NCBI GenBank assembly: GCA_014529385.2
Contig: CM043963.1
Location: forward strand, 104,264,912-104,328,911
Length of the DNA stretch: 64,000 nt
Origin: Adiantum capillus-veneris
Lineage: Eukaryota; Streptophyta; Polypodiopsida; Polypodiales; Pteridaceae
Direction of reading: 5' to 3'
This document shows, one piece after another, positions 1-12,603 of this stretch (its first letter is position 1; each line of letters starts with the position of its first letter). Below the pieces are notes generated by a model. The model saw only the letters and a program-made list of their open reading frames with translations. It was not told the DNA's origin and did not search any database. A program made the position numbers and the translations under genes.

Positions 1-200
1 AGGGAGAGTGCGGGTTACCTCTTTGCGTGAGTGCTGAAAACTCAGATCTAAGATCTGAGTCTTCGGGCACTCTCGGTTTATTTTTACCTCTGTCGGCATC
101 GCTATCTGCCTCGTTATGGGCGTCGCTATGTAACAAACAAAATAGCGACACCCATAGCGACGCCGTGGATTTTCACTTTTGAGCATCGCACTGCAAGCAT
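1..200. repeat. Nested stem-loops with TCGCTAT motifs
   Basis: Arms at 4-11 and 67-74 (GAGAGTGC / GCACTCTC) enclose a near-perfect palindrome at 40-60 (two 10-bp arms around one base). A second inverted repeat pairs 116-129 with 142-155 (14 bp, one mismatch, 12-nt loop). The motif TCGCTAT recurs about five times between 98 and 210. No ORF is convincing here. The block resembles the structured non-coding part of a repeat, perhaps an LTR or leader, but I cannot name a family. Confidence 0.5.
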
Positions 201-367
201 CGCTAATGTGAAGTAACTCTTCAGTGAATTAAATCAGAAACAAACATATGGTGGCTTGGTGCATTTCAAGCAATCTAGTTATCTCCAATTTTGCATCTCT
301 AGCAAGCCCTCTATTGTACCTAAATTTTAGATTTATTTTTTGTATCTCATAAGGATTAATCTTCCAG

Positions 368-1160
368 GTAAAGAAAGAAGACCATGACATTTTATTTTGG
401 GTGTTCCATCAAACCCCTATTCCAAATATAATTGATAGGCAAATGAATCGAGGAGAGGTATTGGCTGTAGATGGGAGAGAAGACTTTCAAGTTCAATGGC
501 ATCTTGCACGTGACCTCAAAATAGTGAAGTGTATGTATAACTGTGGAATGGTTTCCATGGAAAAGTCTCCATGCTTGGATTGCATGACGCCTGCAAAGGT
601 AATGGACCCAAAGTGGTGGCAAAAGGCTCCTACTCGTCACAATCAAGACTCTAATTTTTGACTAGTTCTGGATATACCACTTGTTAATGTCCATATTTGT
701 ACAATGCATTCTGTATGCTGAATTGTAGAGAAGTTGGTATATCTGTGCATTGGGTTTTCTTGGAAAATCAAAAAGTCAATTGAATGACAGGTCGCTGTAG
801 AGGTTTTGGAACTAGTTCTGTCAGATATCGGTCTACATGGGGGCAATGTGAAAATCCAACGGGAAAGATGTATCCTGCAAACCATCCATAGGTGGGGTCA
901 AGGCACGCCGTTTTCTATCTAAACCTCAAGGTATGAAAGATGTGAAGGTAACAAAGCGAGGGAGAGTATACCACTCTACCTACATTAGCAAAGTTAAGTA
1001 CATGCACTGGAAAAAACTTCACTTAGCAGTGAAAGAACAAGAGTCAACAACTCACAATGCAAAGGGTGATGTGCGGCGTTTCATTGACACGTTATTTCAA
1101 ATGTGTGAGAATGATGATTGGTCGCAGGATAATCTCAGCAAGTTTAAACAGAAACTTTAG
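368..1160 (+). pseudogene. Decayed multi-exon gene fragment, unknown product
   Basis: Exon-like block 368-598 is preceded by a pyrimidine-AG acceptor (CTTCCAG) and followed by the donor GTAATG. It is exactly 77 open codons, phase 0 at both ends, and includes the stretch SMEKSPCLDCMTPAK. A second block, 791-930, starts after ATGACAG, ends at CAAG|GTATG and has one in-frame TAA near its end. A third open stretch (933-1160) is rich in Lys and includes VTKRGRVYHSTYI and ends in FKQKL. I do not recognise the family. Seen: the splice-like borders and open frames. Inferred: that they belong to one gene. It could instead be part of a DNA transposon. Confidence 0.4.
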
Positions 1161-1314
1161 CTACTGAAAAAATCTCTGTATGGTAGCATACTTTAGCATA
1201 CGAATACTTTTGCTGAGATTATCCTAAAGTTTCTGTACTTTAGCAACATTCAATAACTGAGTCCTACCGTATGGCGAGCGAAAATTTTTGAGCAAGGAGA
1301 TAATCGAGTGAGCA

Positions 1315-2774
<1,460 letters not shown>

Positions 2775-3050
2775 GCTAGCGTGTTCAACTTGCCTTGTAA
2801 GAGTACCCACATGTGACAAGAAAGTTATTTGGTACATAATGGAAGTGTGTGCAGCCATCTAAACCGGTGCGAATGGCTACATGCAAGTTTCTAATGGAAA
2901 TCTTTATTTATGAGTTTCTACAGGTAGCTAGCGGGGTTGTTTCATTTGCCTTGTATGAGCGCCACATGTAACAAGGAAATTATGTGGTGCATAATGGAAT
3001 TGCCTATAGCCATCCGCGTCGGCGTGGAATGGAAATCTTTACCTGTCACT
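2775..3050. repeat. Tandem direct duplication, about 145 bp unit
   Basis: Segments 2775-2910 and 2932-3050 align along their length. Both contain TAGCTAGCG, TTGCCTTGTA, a CACATGT block, a GCATAATGGAA-like block, a (C/A)(A/T)GCCATC motif and AATGGAAATCTTTA. They are diverged copies, so the duplication is not recent. Confidence 0.6.
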
Positions 3051-3085
3051 CCTGCAAACATTGGCGCGATTGTTCAAAAAATGAA

Positions 3086-3980
3086 GGGAAAATCATCAAA
3101 ATACCCCTCTAATTTGTGGAAAGTCCCAAAATACACCTCAAATTTCAAAAATTCCCAAAATACCCTTGTATCTATTAATAGTTGGATTGTTCACGATTTC
3201 CTAATATTTATTCTTTTTTGACAATGGAGATCCGTTTTTAGTTCTTAGCATGTAATTTGTCACAAATTACCTCCCAAAAAAAGACAATTATGTCTAAAAA
3301 TAATGAAGCGATTCATCCCCAAAACCTACATAACTAGTCAAATTCTAGTTGAAGTATCTTGTATTGATAGACAATCAATCTTCTCATAAAAAGCTATAGA
3401 TTTTTTAATCTTCGGATAAATTTACTCTCACAACTAGGGGTATTTTGGAAAATTTGAAAGACATTATGGGAATTTATGACAAAGTAGGGGATACCCAACT
3501 GGGGGAAATCGGGAAAACCGATAGAATCACACGAGATCTGTTTCAAAGATGAATGGGAGGTGTCGAAGTTTGCAGCCAAACATCTGAGCGATGGGGGAGA
3601 TGCGAGGAAAATTCGGCTGCTCATGCTCCAGCCACATGCTGCAGCTGCTCTGCATCCTGTCGCGCAGGGAACTGGCAGCTATGGGGGTGCAGGAGGTTCA
3701 TGCTATTTTTTATATGCAGGGAATTGTGCTAAACATTGCAACACCTACTACATGCTATGTTGGCAACGAGAACATTGTGAGGTTGTACCATAATTATTTT
3801 GCGCGTTCGAACTCCTCATCCGCCTTTTACAGTGAGAGAGATCTCAACTAAGAACTGGAATCTGAGGAGTATCCGATGAATATAATATCAGCGGAGCCAG
3901 TGGCATTGGGATTTTTTTAAATTTGAAAGGTATTTTGGGAATTTCCACAAATTAAAGGGGTATTTTGGTAATTATCCAAA
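3086..3980. repeat. Inverted-repeat-bounded element, about 0.9 kb
   Basis: The left arm (3086-3154) and right arm (3909-3980) are reverse complements at roughly 70 bp. Both contain the series CAAAATACCCC, AATTTGTGGAAA and TCCCAAAATAC. A third related block lies inside at about 3437-3495. No transposase-like ORF lies between the arms. The ORFs seen at 3560-3850 are short and unsupported. It may be a non-autonomous DNA element or foldback; I found no target-site duplication. Confidence 0.45.
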
Positions 3981-3989
3981 AATGAACAG

Positions 3990-4025
3990 CCTGTAGCCAT
4001 CCACGCTGGCATGGATGGCTACAGG
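3990..4025. repeat. Perfect 14-bp inverted repeat (hairpin)
   Basis: CCTGTAGCCATCCA (3990-4003) is the exact reverse complement of TGGATGGCTACAGG (4012-4025), with an 8-nt loop. Degenerate versions of TAGCCATCC / GGATGGCTACA occur at about 2240, 2852-2885 and 3004-3025, which suggests a repeat terminus. Confidence 0.7.
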
Positions 4026-4099
4026 TAGTTTCACGTCACTGTTTTTTCTTGCCTATTCCCATGCTACAAATTCATGCTACAGCGCAACGATGAAAGGCT

Positions 4100-4248
<149 letters not shown>

Positions 4249-4355
4249 TTCTTATTCTTCTTCTTCTCCTCTCTCTCTCTGTCTAGCGATGGGTCCATAT
4301 CGATCAGTTCCATCTTGTTCTTGGCTATGGGAAGAGTGAGCATGAAAGGGGGCAT

Positions 4356-4974
<619 letters not shown>

Positions 4975-5141
4975 CTTTGTATTGCATAAAAATAAACCTT
5001 CGAATAGTAACAATGATATTAGTGGGAAAAAAACCATTAAATCAGACCATAAAAAATACTTATATAATTAGTGAGAAGTGGCATAAAGTCAGAGAGAGAG
5101 AGAGAGAGACAGAGGAAGAAGAAGAACAAGAAGAAGGAGAG

Positions 5142-5282
5142 AATTTTAACTTCGTAGGAAACTATCCCAAGAGACCTTAAAAATCTATCTGATGAGGAGA
5201 GTTGAACTCAAGACCTCTTATTCAAGAGGGAAATGGCATAACCAATCTACCACACTTCTGTGATAGAAAGATTATACCATTT
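5142..5282 (-). mobile_element. tRNA-derived SINE, copy 1
   Basis: On the minus strand, 5252-5242 reads TGGTAGATTGG, an exact match to the pol III box A pattern (TRGYNNANNNG). At 5207-5199 it reads GTTCAACTC, an exact match to box B (GWTCRANNC), about 35 bp further on. The body then runs through TAGTTTCCTACGAAGTTAAAATT-like sequence toward the low-coordinate end. Such paired boxes with a non-tRNA tail are the known architecture of tRNA-derived SINEs. A cloverleaf gene is excluded because the 3' half does not fold as a tRNA. A second copy lies 31 bp away. Confidence 0.6.
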
Positions 5283-5313
5283 TCCTCTTTATTAGCACAC
5301 CCACAGACACAAT

Positions 5314-5453
5314 AATTTTAACGTCGTAGGAAACTATCCCGTGTGACCTTAAAGATCTATCCGACGAGGAGAGTTGAACTCAAGACCTGTTACTCAAGTG
5401 GGAAATGGCATAACGAATCTACCACACTTGTGTGATAGAGAGGTTATACCATT
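5314..5453 (-). mobile_element. tRNA-derived SINE, copy 2
   Basis: This is a near-duplicate of 5142-5282 in the same orientation. Box B is at 5379-5371 (GTTCAACTC) and box A at 5424-5414 (TGGTAGATTCG). The two copies differ at about one position in eight, so the tandem arrangement is old or came from two insertions. No clear target-site duplication is visible around either copy. Confidence 0.6.
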
Positions 5454-5530
5454 CTAGTGGTCCCCATTGTCAAGCTGCATTCCATGTTCTATCTATTGAT
5501 AGAATCAGAGCCAGGGCATAAGTATGTGTC

Positions 5531-5567
<37 letters not shown>

Positions 5568-6141
5568 GGGAAAATAGTGAGTGTCACCTCGCGTGAAGTA
5601 CATGGTTTCTCTCAAGCTGCAGAAGTGTCTGATAGCCAACATTCTCAAATGTGTGATGGCCCAATCCCAATGAGGTCAATGAGATTTCCTTGGCCAATTC
5701 ACTTTTAGTATGGCAGGACATCACCAAGATCATCAAAGATGGTTTTGTAATTTGGAATCTAGCCAATATTTACTATAAGACAAGGATGAAGTGTGGTTCC
5801 ATCCAAGGGCTTGTGGTTGAGATGCATGCGTGTTCTACGTTGACTTCTTTGTGGAGAGTATCCACACGTCAAAGGCTAAAAAGGCACGCAAGAATACATT
5901 TTCAATTCAATTTGAATATCAAAGAGCCCAAGGAAAGGCTATTTGTTAGAGGAAGGGTGCAAGAAGGGAAGAGCTATTGGCGTTGAAGCTGCTCTAGTTA
6001 TAGTCGCATTTAGCAAGACCACAAAGATATCCAAGAACTAAGCGATATTTTTTAGGACTTGAATTTTGTAGGGATTTTACATTCATACTCTCATGTGTCT
6101 ATCATCAATGCAAATGACATTTGAGTCTTTGACTATGGAGG

Positions 6142-6144
<3 letters not shown>
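5454..6144 (+). other. Non-repetitive stretch with one unrecognised 98-codon ORF
   Basis: The frame 5690-5986 (from MANSLLVWQDITK, ending GKSYWR) is open but has no family signature I recognise. A frame ending at 5708 lies just upstream. An (AG)n tract sits at 5539-5566. The stretch could hold a short gene remnant; the evidence is only an open frame. Confidence 0.2.

Positions 6145-6219
<75 letters not shown>
6145..6219. repeat. (GA)n microsatellite
   Basis: About 75 bp of uninterrupted GA repeats. Confidence 0.95.
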
Positions 6220-6221
<2 letters not shown>

Positions 6222-7133
6222 TTAATCAATTGACACACCAAAAGAGCCATCTGGTTTTTGGACAGTTGACTCTTCAAAACCTTACGTGACTTTTGATTTT
6301 TGGAAAGTTGACCATAGATGGCCTCTGGGAGACCATGTATATTTGCGTCCATTGACATTTTGGAAACACAAGTGATGTTTGGATGCCGTAAACATAGATG
6401 ATGGACAAGATGCATATGTGAAGTTAAAAATCATAAAAATGTACTTTTGAATATGCTTTCTTTCTTGATCATGAGTTGCATCAATTTTACAACAATGTCA
6501 CTCGATTTTGTATTAGCTCAGAAACACGTGCTTGCAATTTGAGATTCCTCTCAACAACTCAAGTTCTCTTGAAAGTCAAATGAGGTGGAGGGAGACAATG
6601 CAATATGCCAATCATCAGTGGAACAAGAAAATTAGAGTTTAGATAATCGGATGTACCACAAATGCCTATAGAATAAAATTCAATATGTACCACAACTATT
6701 TCAAACTTTTGATGATTTGAAAATATCATTTGGAACCTCGCCCTTGTATCTGATCATTAAATGTTTTCCATACTCTAAGAGTTCAGTAGGGTTTTCTTTC
6801 CCTAAAGATAATGCCATTGTTGTATATGTGTAGTAATATGCTACACGGCGAGTAACTAAAACATTCTCTGCCAAAAACCTTGTCGATGAGGATCACTTTG
6901 TCAACATTTTATGATAGCATTGGACCACCTAATAAGCGTGATAATGTCTTCAAATCATCGGTTGCAGTATTCCCCTCTTGTGACATTCCATTGTGGAAGA
7001 TTCGGATGGGTGCCTTACATAGACTAAGAAGTTATTTTCTTAATGCTGCATCCCAGCCACAAAACTATCTTTTTCAACGATGAACAAAGTTATCTTTTTC
7101 ATCAATTCATGACTATAAACAAAAGAAGTGTGT

Positions 7134-7192
<59 letters not shown>

Positions 7193-7559
7193 GGGGGGTG
7201 GGGGGGTAGGATGTTATACCATGAAACTCTCATCTTGTAAAAAAAGATCATTCTTCCATAGGTTGACCGATCCGTCCTGAGTGGGTCGCTTAAACCAATC
7301 CTCCATATCCTGATTACTAGTTGATGGCTTGAGATAATTTTGAATAGTTTGAAATGTGGCTTCATCAGGAAGGGTTTATTTATACTTTTTTGCCTTTTCA
7401 AAGCAGAGTTTAAGGCAGTCCAGTGGGTTACTGGATATCTCCATTGCCTCGTCATCACTACTGTCATCTGAAACAAATCCAATCCTCTCCTTCTGATACT
7501 TGGAGATAGTGGCCAGTGCAAAGTCCTCCTACAAACAAAAAATATTTTTTATATCATGA
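6220..7559. other. Gene-free stretch with (GT)n(GA)n at 7134-7190
   Basis: No supported ORF. It contains a compound microsatellite of about 36 bp GT and 20 bp GA, followed by a G-run near 7192-7207. The remainder is AT-rich and unassigned. Confidence 0.4.
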
Positions 7560-8590
7560 AGGAAAATGTATGACCTATCTCAAAATTCAAAGTCTGTCAC
7601 TCCTAGTAGCTTTAAGGTGGCTTGCCGCTCATTGAAACCTAACACATCTAGAGGTAGCTTGATATCTGAGGTTTTCACTGAGAGAAGATTGCCTCGTTCC
7701 ACCTCTTTTTCTTCTTCTTCAAGATCAATGGACTCCTCTATCTCTGTCACTTCAATATATTCCTCATCCTTTTCCTCTTTTTCATTTGTTGGTAAATTGT
7801 GTTCCTCCATGACCTCCTTAGGATCTTTCATAATACTTGTAAATAATCCATTTCAAAAGATTAGAAATCCAAAGAATTCTTGAACCAGCTTGCACTTCCG
7901 TTCATGTAAGCTGCACCAATGGGGTCTGTACATAAGAGGCACCTGATTGTACTTCTTGTGAAACTATCTTTTTAGGATCAGAGTCTTTTAAATGGACTAC
8001 CAACATTAACCCTGCCCTCTTGAGAGTGAAGCTCAAACTTTTGTTGTTCCAGCTTCAAGTGTTCACTCTGTTTAGCTATAAACACATCAAGATTAAATGG
8101 AGCATTAAAAATGCAAGAGACGAAGTCAAACTTATCACCAGCCCCAGACAAAAAGCAAAATCTAAAAGCCTTTCATCAATCACTTTACGGTCTTCATAAA
8201 TAACTGCCTCTTTTTTCTTTTGGATTGTTGCAACACATTGGGCACTCTACAAAGTAGGTGCTGAAAAATCCACATCTCTCTTCAGTGAGTCCGGTAAAGT
8301 AAATTTTGGAGTAGAAGGGGACTCCGTTTTGACAGATGGATCAGTATCAGGCTCCTCCAAACCTAGAGAAGGCTCCTCCAAACTCATGGCAAGCTCTGCA
8401 CAGATATATCAATGGGTTCTATGAAGTCTATATGCCTCTTCATTGGAGTCTTTAATAGCTCCGACAGTCTTCTTAGAACGTTTGCTTGGCCAACAATGCG
8501 CTCGGGATCTATTTTCTACCTCTTCCTCCTATGTGATCTTAATCCTGCCATTTTTTTCATACTCATAAATAAAGGTTTCATCAAACATAG
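7560..8590 (-). pseudogene. Degenerate acidic coding region, unknown
   Basis: Reading leftward on the minus strand from about 8420, the frame runs through MSLEEPSLGLEEPD and FTLPDSLKRDVDFSAPT. It meets one stop, resumes as QKKKEAVIYEDRKVIDERLL, then shifts frame. A separate open frame at 7831-7580 is Glu-rich and ends in FNERQATLKLLGVTDFEF. The mix of charged linkers and short structured pieces resembles a gag or transposon accessory protein, but I see no zinc knuckle or catalytic motif, so the product stays unknown. Confidence 0.35.
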
Positions 8591-8746
8591 ATAAAAATAA
8601 GAGCACCACATGATCATATAAGCTTTGAACAAACTATAGCTAGGTATCTCACAATTATTCCCAACTAATCATATAGACCAAACATAAGATGATTAGCATG
8701 GATAGAATGCAAAATTGCTTTATAGTTGTGAAGAGCAAAAGCCATA

Positions 8747-8817
8747 CAAGTGGATCATGGCGTGCAGAGTACATAAACCAAAATCCACAGAGCTATTGGC
8801 GCGTTGTGATCCACTTG
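8747..8817. repeat. Hairpin with 11-bp arms carrying a GTGGATCATGGCG motif
   Basis: CAAGTGGATCA (8747-8757) pairs exactly with TGATCCACTTG (8807-8817). Related text follows at about 8900-8960 (GTGGATACGGCGCGCGGAG). Variants recur inside the GA cluster at 17.5-18.1 kb (reverse orientation) and at 37452. Confidence 0.5.
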
Positions 8818-9256
8818 ATGGGCTTTTATACAATGGCATAGCTACCAAAACATTAAAGAATATTATTCTCCAAAAAAAAACTTTGTACAATTTCAAAAGT
8901 GGATACGGCGCGCGGAGTACGTCAACGAGCTTTCACAACACTACTGGCATGCAGTGATCCAATTTTGGTTGTTGAAATGTTAAATGGTCTTTTACATTTT
9001 GAAGCACAATTCCTAGACACAACTAAACTATGGACCAAATGAAAGTGAAGAGATTGACTTTACCTTTGCCAGGACTAGACATTGCTTTTGAAGTAAAGAT
9101 TTAGGACTGGGAATGTTGTTGTTGGACTTCAAGCTTCCGATTCCTGCACCTTGAAGGAGGCAGAGGCCTTTTTAAGTCTCTCTCTCCTCTTTCTGTGTGT
9201 GTGTGTGTGTATTTAGCTTCTCCAATATGATTTCTATTCTCCCTTTTAATAAGATA

Positions 9257-9317
<61 letters not shown>

Positions 9318-9510
9318 CCCCCCCCCCCCTTTCCTTTTCATACAATAATAGACATTACCGTTAGAATTTTTAATGAAGCAAGCCGAATATTATTGTACAC
9401 ATGTTAGAAGGACATGCATTAAATGGGTGGTACAACCACAATAATTATTTTTTAACAATCAAAATAACATGTACTATTTATGGTAACAAATGCACACTTG
9501 TATTCATGAT

Positions 9511-9544
<34 letters not shown>

Positions 9545-10024
9545 ATTAAATAGAGAGAGAGAGAGTGACGTACTCAAAGAGACAACCTCGGGGAGAGAGA
9601 GAGAGAGAGAAACAAACATAATGAAAGAGACAACCTCTGTGAGAGATAGAGAGAGAGAGATCTACCGTCAAGTCAACCTCTGCAACCAAGGCGCAAGGCT
9701 CCTTCAAGCATTTTCATCCAATTTAATTCCACCAAGAGAGGCATTTCCAAAGTGTTTGTTGAAGTAGTGAGGCGGTCCGGGGCGGGCAACAAGAAGAGCA
9801 ACCTCTAGACACCCTTCAAGGCTCCCGTGCTGCTCAATGGGGCTGGGGCACAACACAACACAAACCAAAACAACAAACCCACAGCCAAATCCCAACTACA
9901 CAAGGGGCACCACCTAGTTTAAGAGCGAACTAGGACGCAAAAGAGGAGAATCATTAGAGCAACCCACAAACAAGCAAGGAATTTACACTAACCCTAACAC
10001 CAATGGAACACTCACACACTAAAA

Positions 10025-10027
<3 letters not shown>
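8818..10027. repeat. Microsatellite-rich gene-free stretch
   Basis: Contains (GT)n at 9195-9211, (TC)n at 9258-9314 leading directly into a 15-base C run (9315-9329), and broken GA tracts at 9511-9671. The GA tracts are separated by repeated AAAGAGACAACCTC. No ORF here is convincing. Confidence 0.6.

Positions 10028-10081
<54 letters not shown>
10028..10081. repeat. (GA)n microsatellite
   Basis: About 54 bp of uninterrupted GA repeats. Confidence 0.95.
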
Positions 10082-10086
<5 letters not shown>

Positions 10087-12465
10087 TGCTCGGGCTGCTT
10101 TGAAACGTATCGGCAATGATCAAGCAAACACAACTATATATTTAAGAAAGAGAGAGAAAGGGGGAGGGGGTGCTTGTTGCATTAATACCTTCTTACAAAT
10201 CTGTCATGACAAATCAAAGTGAGATTATTATTTGTTCAACATAGCTTGCATAAATTTCACCACAACACATCACAAGAAAAGTCACCCCCAATCACTGTCT
10301 TAAAGCCAGGGGAGTCCTCTCCACCCTGTCGCCCTCTTACAGTATGTGGGATTTATGGCTAGATTGATGACAACACCAGAGACAAGCTATCCAGAACTTA
10401 ACAAAAAACACCAAGACACTTACGCATCATTGTTGTCCATTACTTCACGTTGGAAGGGAGACAAAGTATCCAAGCTTAGTCCAAATCCACCCTCCTTGAT
10501 TCAGCAAATGTTGGGCTTACACTAGTAGGAGAAATGATAGATTTCCTACTCTCAATTGAATGATCACTCTCTCTCTTACAATGGCATAGAGTTCCCTTGC
10601 TAATCCCCTATTACAACACATGCACATGCATAAGACAATGAGTTTCCACTCAAGAGCTCCTTCTAGAGAGGTTGAGCTTGGCTTCTCAAGCTATAGCATA
10701 GTGCTCTTGCTTATGGCTCCCCCCTTTTGTGCTAGCTACACCCTCCTTTTATAGCAATTTTGAAGGCTAGGGTTACTCCTCAAACCATGGTTGGGTTAGA
10801 TTTTCAGCAATTTATCTAATTTCTTTTGCTTGGAATTATCAAGAAGTTGGTGGGGAAAGAGAGAGGAGAGAAATGGAGGTGATAGGACTTTTCATAGTGG
10901 GTTAGTGTTAGTAGAGTTAGTATTAATTTACAAATGGAATTGGATATTTACAATGGGAGTATCCATGTAGGATACAAATAAGGAAGAAAAACTCTTAAGA
11001 GGTAAGAAAAGGTGGATTCCTTACAAGGTTGATGCTCCAAGTGTCTTGAGTAGGGCCAATTTTGACGCTTGTTGACGGTCCACTAGCTTTGACGGTACAT
11101 TTTTTCTCCACTCTTGACCTTCCTTGAGAGACAAGGTAATTGAAACTGAGTAATCAACCACCATGATGCTGTCTTTTAAGAGAAGAGGCTGAATTTTGTG
11201 GTTTTTTTGATAGATATGGGTAAATTGGAGGAGGAAAAATGAGACTAGGTGGTCAATTTTGGAATGGAATTGTGTGTGGAAGGTATGAGTTCACCATGGT
11301 TTCTCTTATTCTTCAAGGTTGAGGAGAAGGTGAGTAGGGTGCAGAGAGGAGTGGTGAGAGAGGTGGGGATGATGAGTGGAGAAGTGTGTGTGAAAGAGGA
11401 AAATGATAAAGTGGAAGAGAGAGTGTGGCTGCATAGCATGGGAAAACTGGGGTCCACTAATAAAATCATAGCTCACAGCTCGTAGCTCAAAAAGATATGA
11501 AAAAATTTGACGCAAAAGTTCAGCCCACGAGCTACAACTTTTGTTTGTATCACCTTTTCAAATTCGGAGAGCAAGTGAACTTTAAAAATTCAGCAAAACA
11601 GACCATTTTTTTCCACTGCACAAGGTCCTTGTGGGGTCCTTCTTTGGATGATTCTTTTGAATACCTCCAAGAGTGAGCCCTCCATAGTGCATGTATGCAT
11701 GCCACCTACCCTTGACCTTATTTGGTAGGTCTATAATTGAAGATATTGTTGAGATTATGATATAAGTGAATAGTACAACTAAGAAAATCAAATATTGAGG
11801 GGTCTAAAAAATATGTACATGTCAAATATAAATAATATAAGTGGAAAAAATATAAAGGGGTCAAAAGAAATCTCTCTCATTATGAGGCTACCATAAAAAG
11901 ATAAATATTTTTGGTGTTCTAATTTTTTAGGAAAAAAGACAAAATAGATGTAGGAAGGGAAAAATCACAATAGTGAAAAAAATATACACATAAATAAAAC
12001 TAGTTTTTTTGGATTTTTGTTGGGGTGGAGTTACACCAAATATAAGAGAAGCTTACATGAAAATATTTCTATATGGAATAAAGAGTATGAAAAATGGTAA
12101 GAAAAATTGTGGTAATGGTGAGGCAATGTACATAGCATAAATAACACACACCTAGGTAGAAATATTTAAATAAATACCAAAATAATTATGAAAAAATCTT
12201 TTATTTAGGCCCTATATACAAAGAAATATTTACATACGCATGGGCCATAATATACTTATATTTTTTATTTTTTTATTTTTTTGGCTCAACTAGCCCAATG
12301 ACTAGCTAATTGAGGGTTTTTTTAAGAAGATATGGGAAAAGTCCCCTGACTCACGCACGCCTATGTACAGTGAAATGGTAGGGATAGCCACAGTGTTTGG
12401 GTGATTTTGGTAGGGTGAGGTAACTCACTGTGGCAATTACAAAGAGCCGAAAAACGGCTATCAGT

Positions 12466-12471
<6 letters not shown>
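10082..12471. other. Gene-free AT-rich stretch
   Basis: Nothing coding can be supported. Short GT/AG-rich stretches near 11240-11560 give chance ORFs on both strands. This is the flank beyond the 3' end of the LINE. Confidence 0.4.
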
Positions 12472-12555
<84 letters not shown>

Positions 12556-12603
12556 TAGATAGATAGATAGATTTTATTATCGTCCTCGGAGGTCAAATAT
12601 GAC

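Noticed and set aside
5142-5453. Genuine tRNA genes
   Set aside because: Boxes A and B are present but the 3' half cannot complete a cloverleaf, and the tail is SINE-like.
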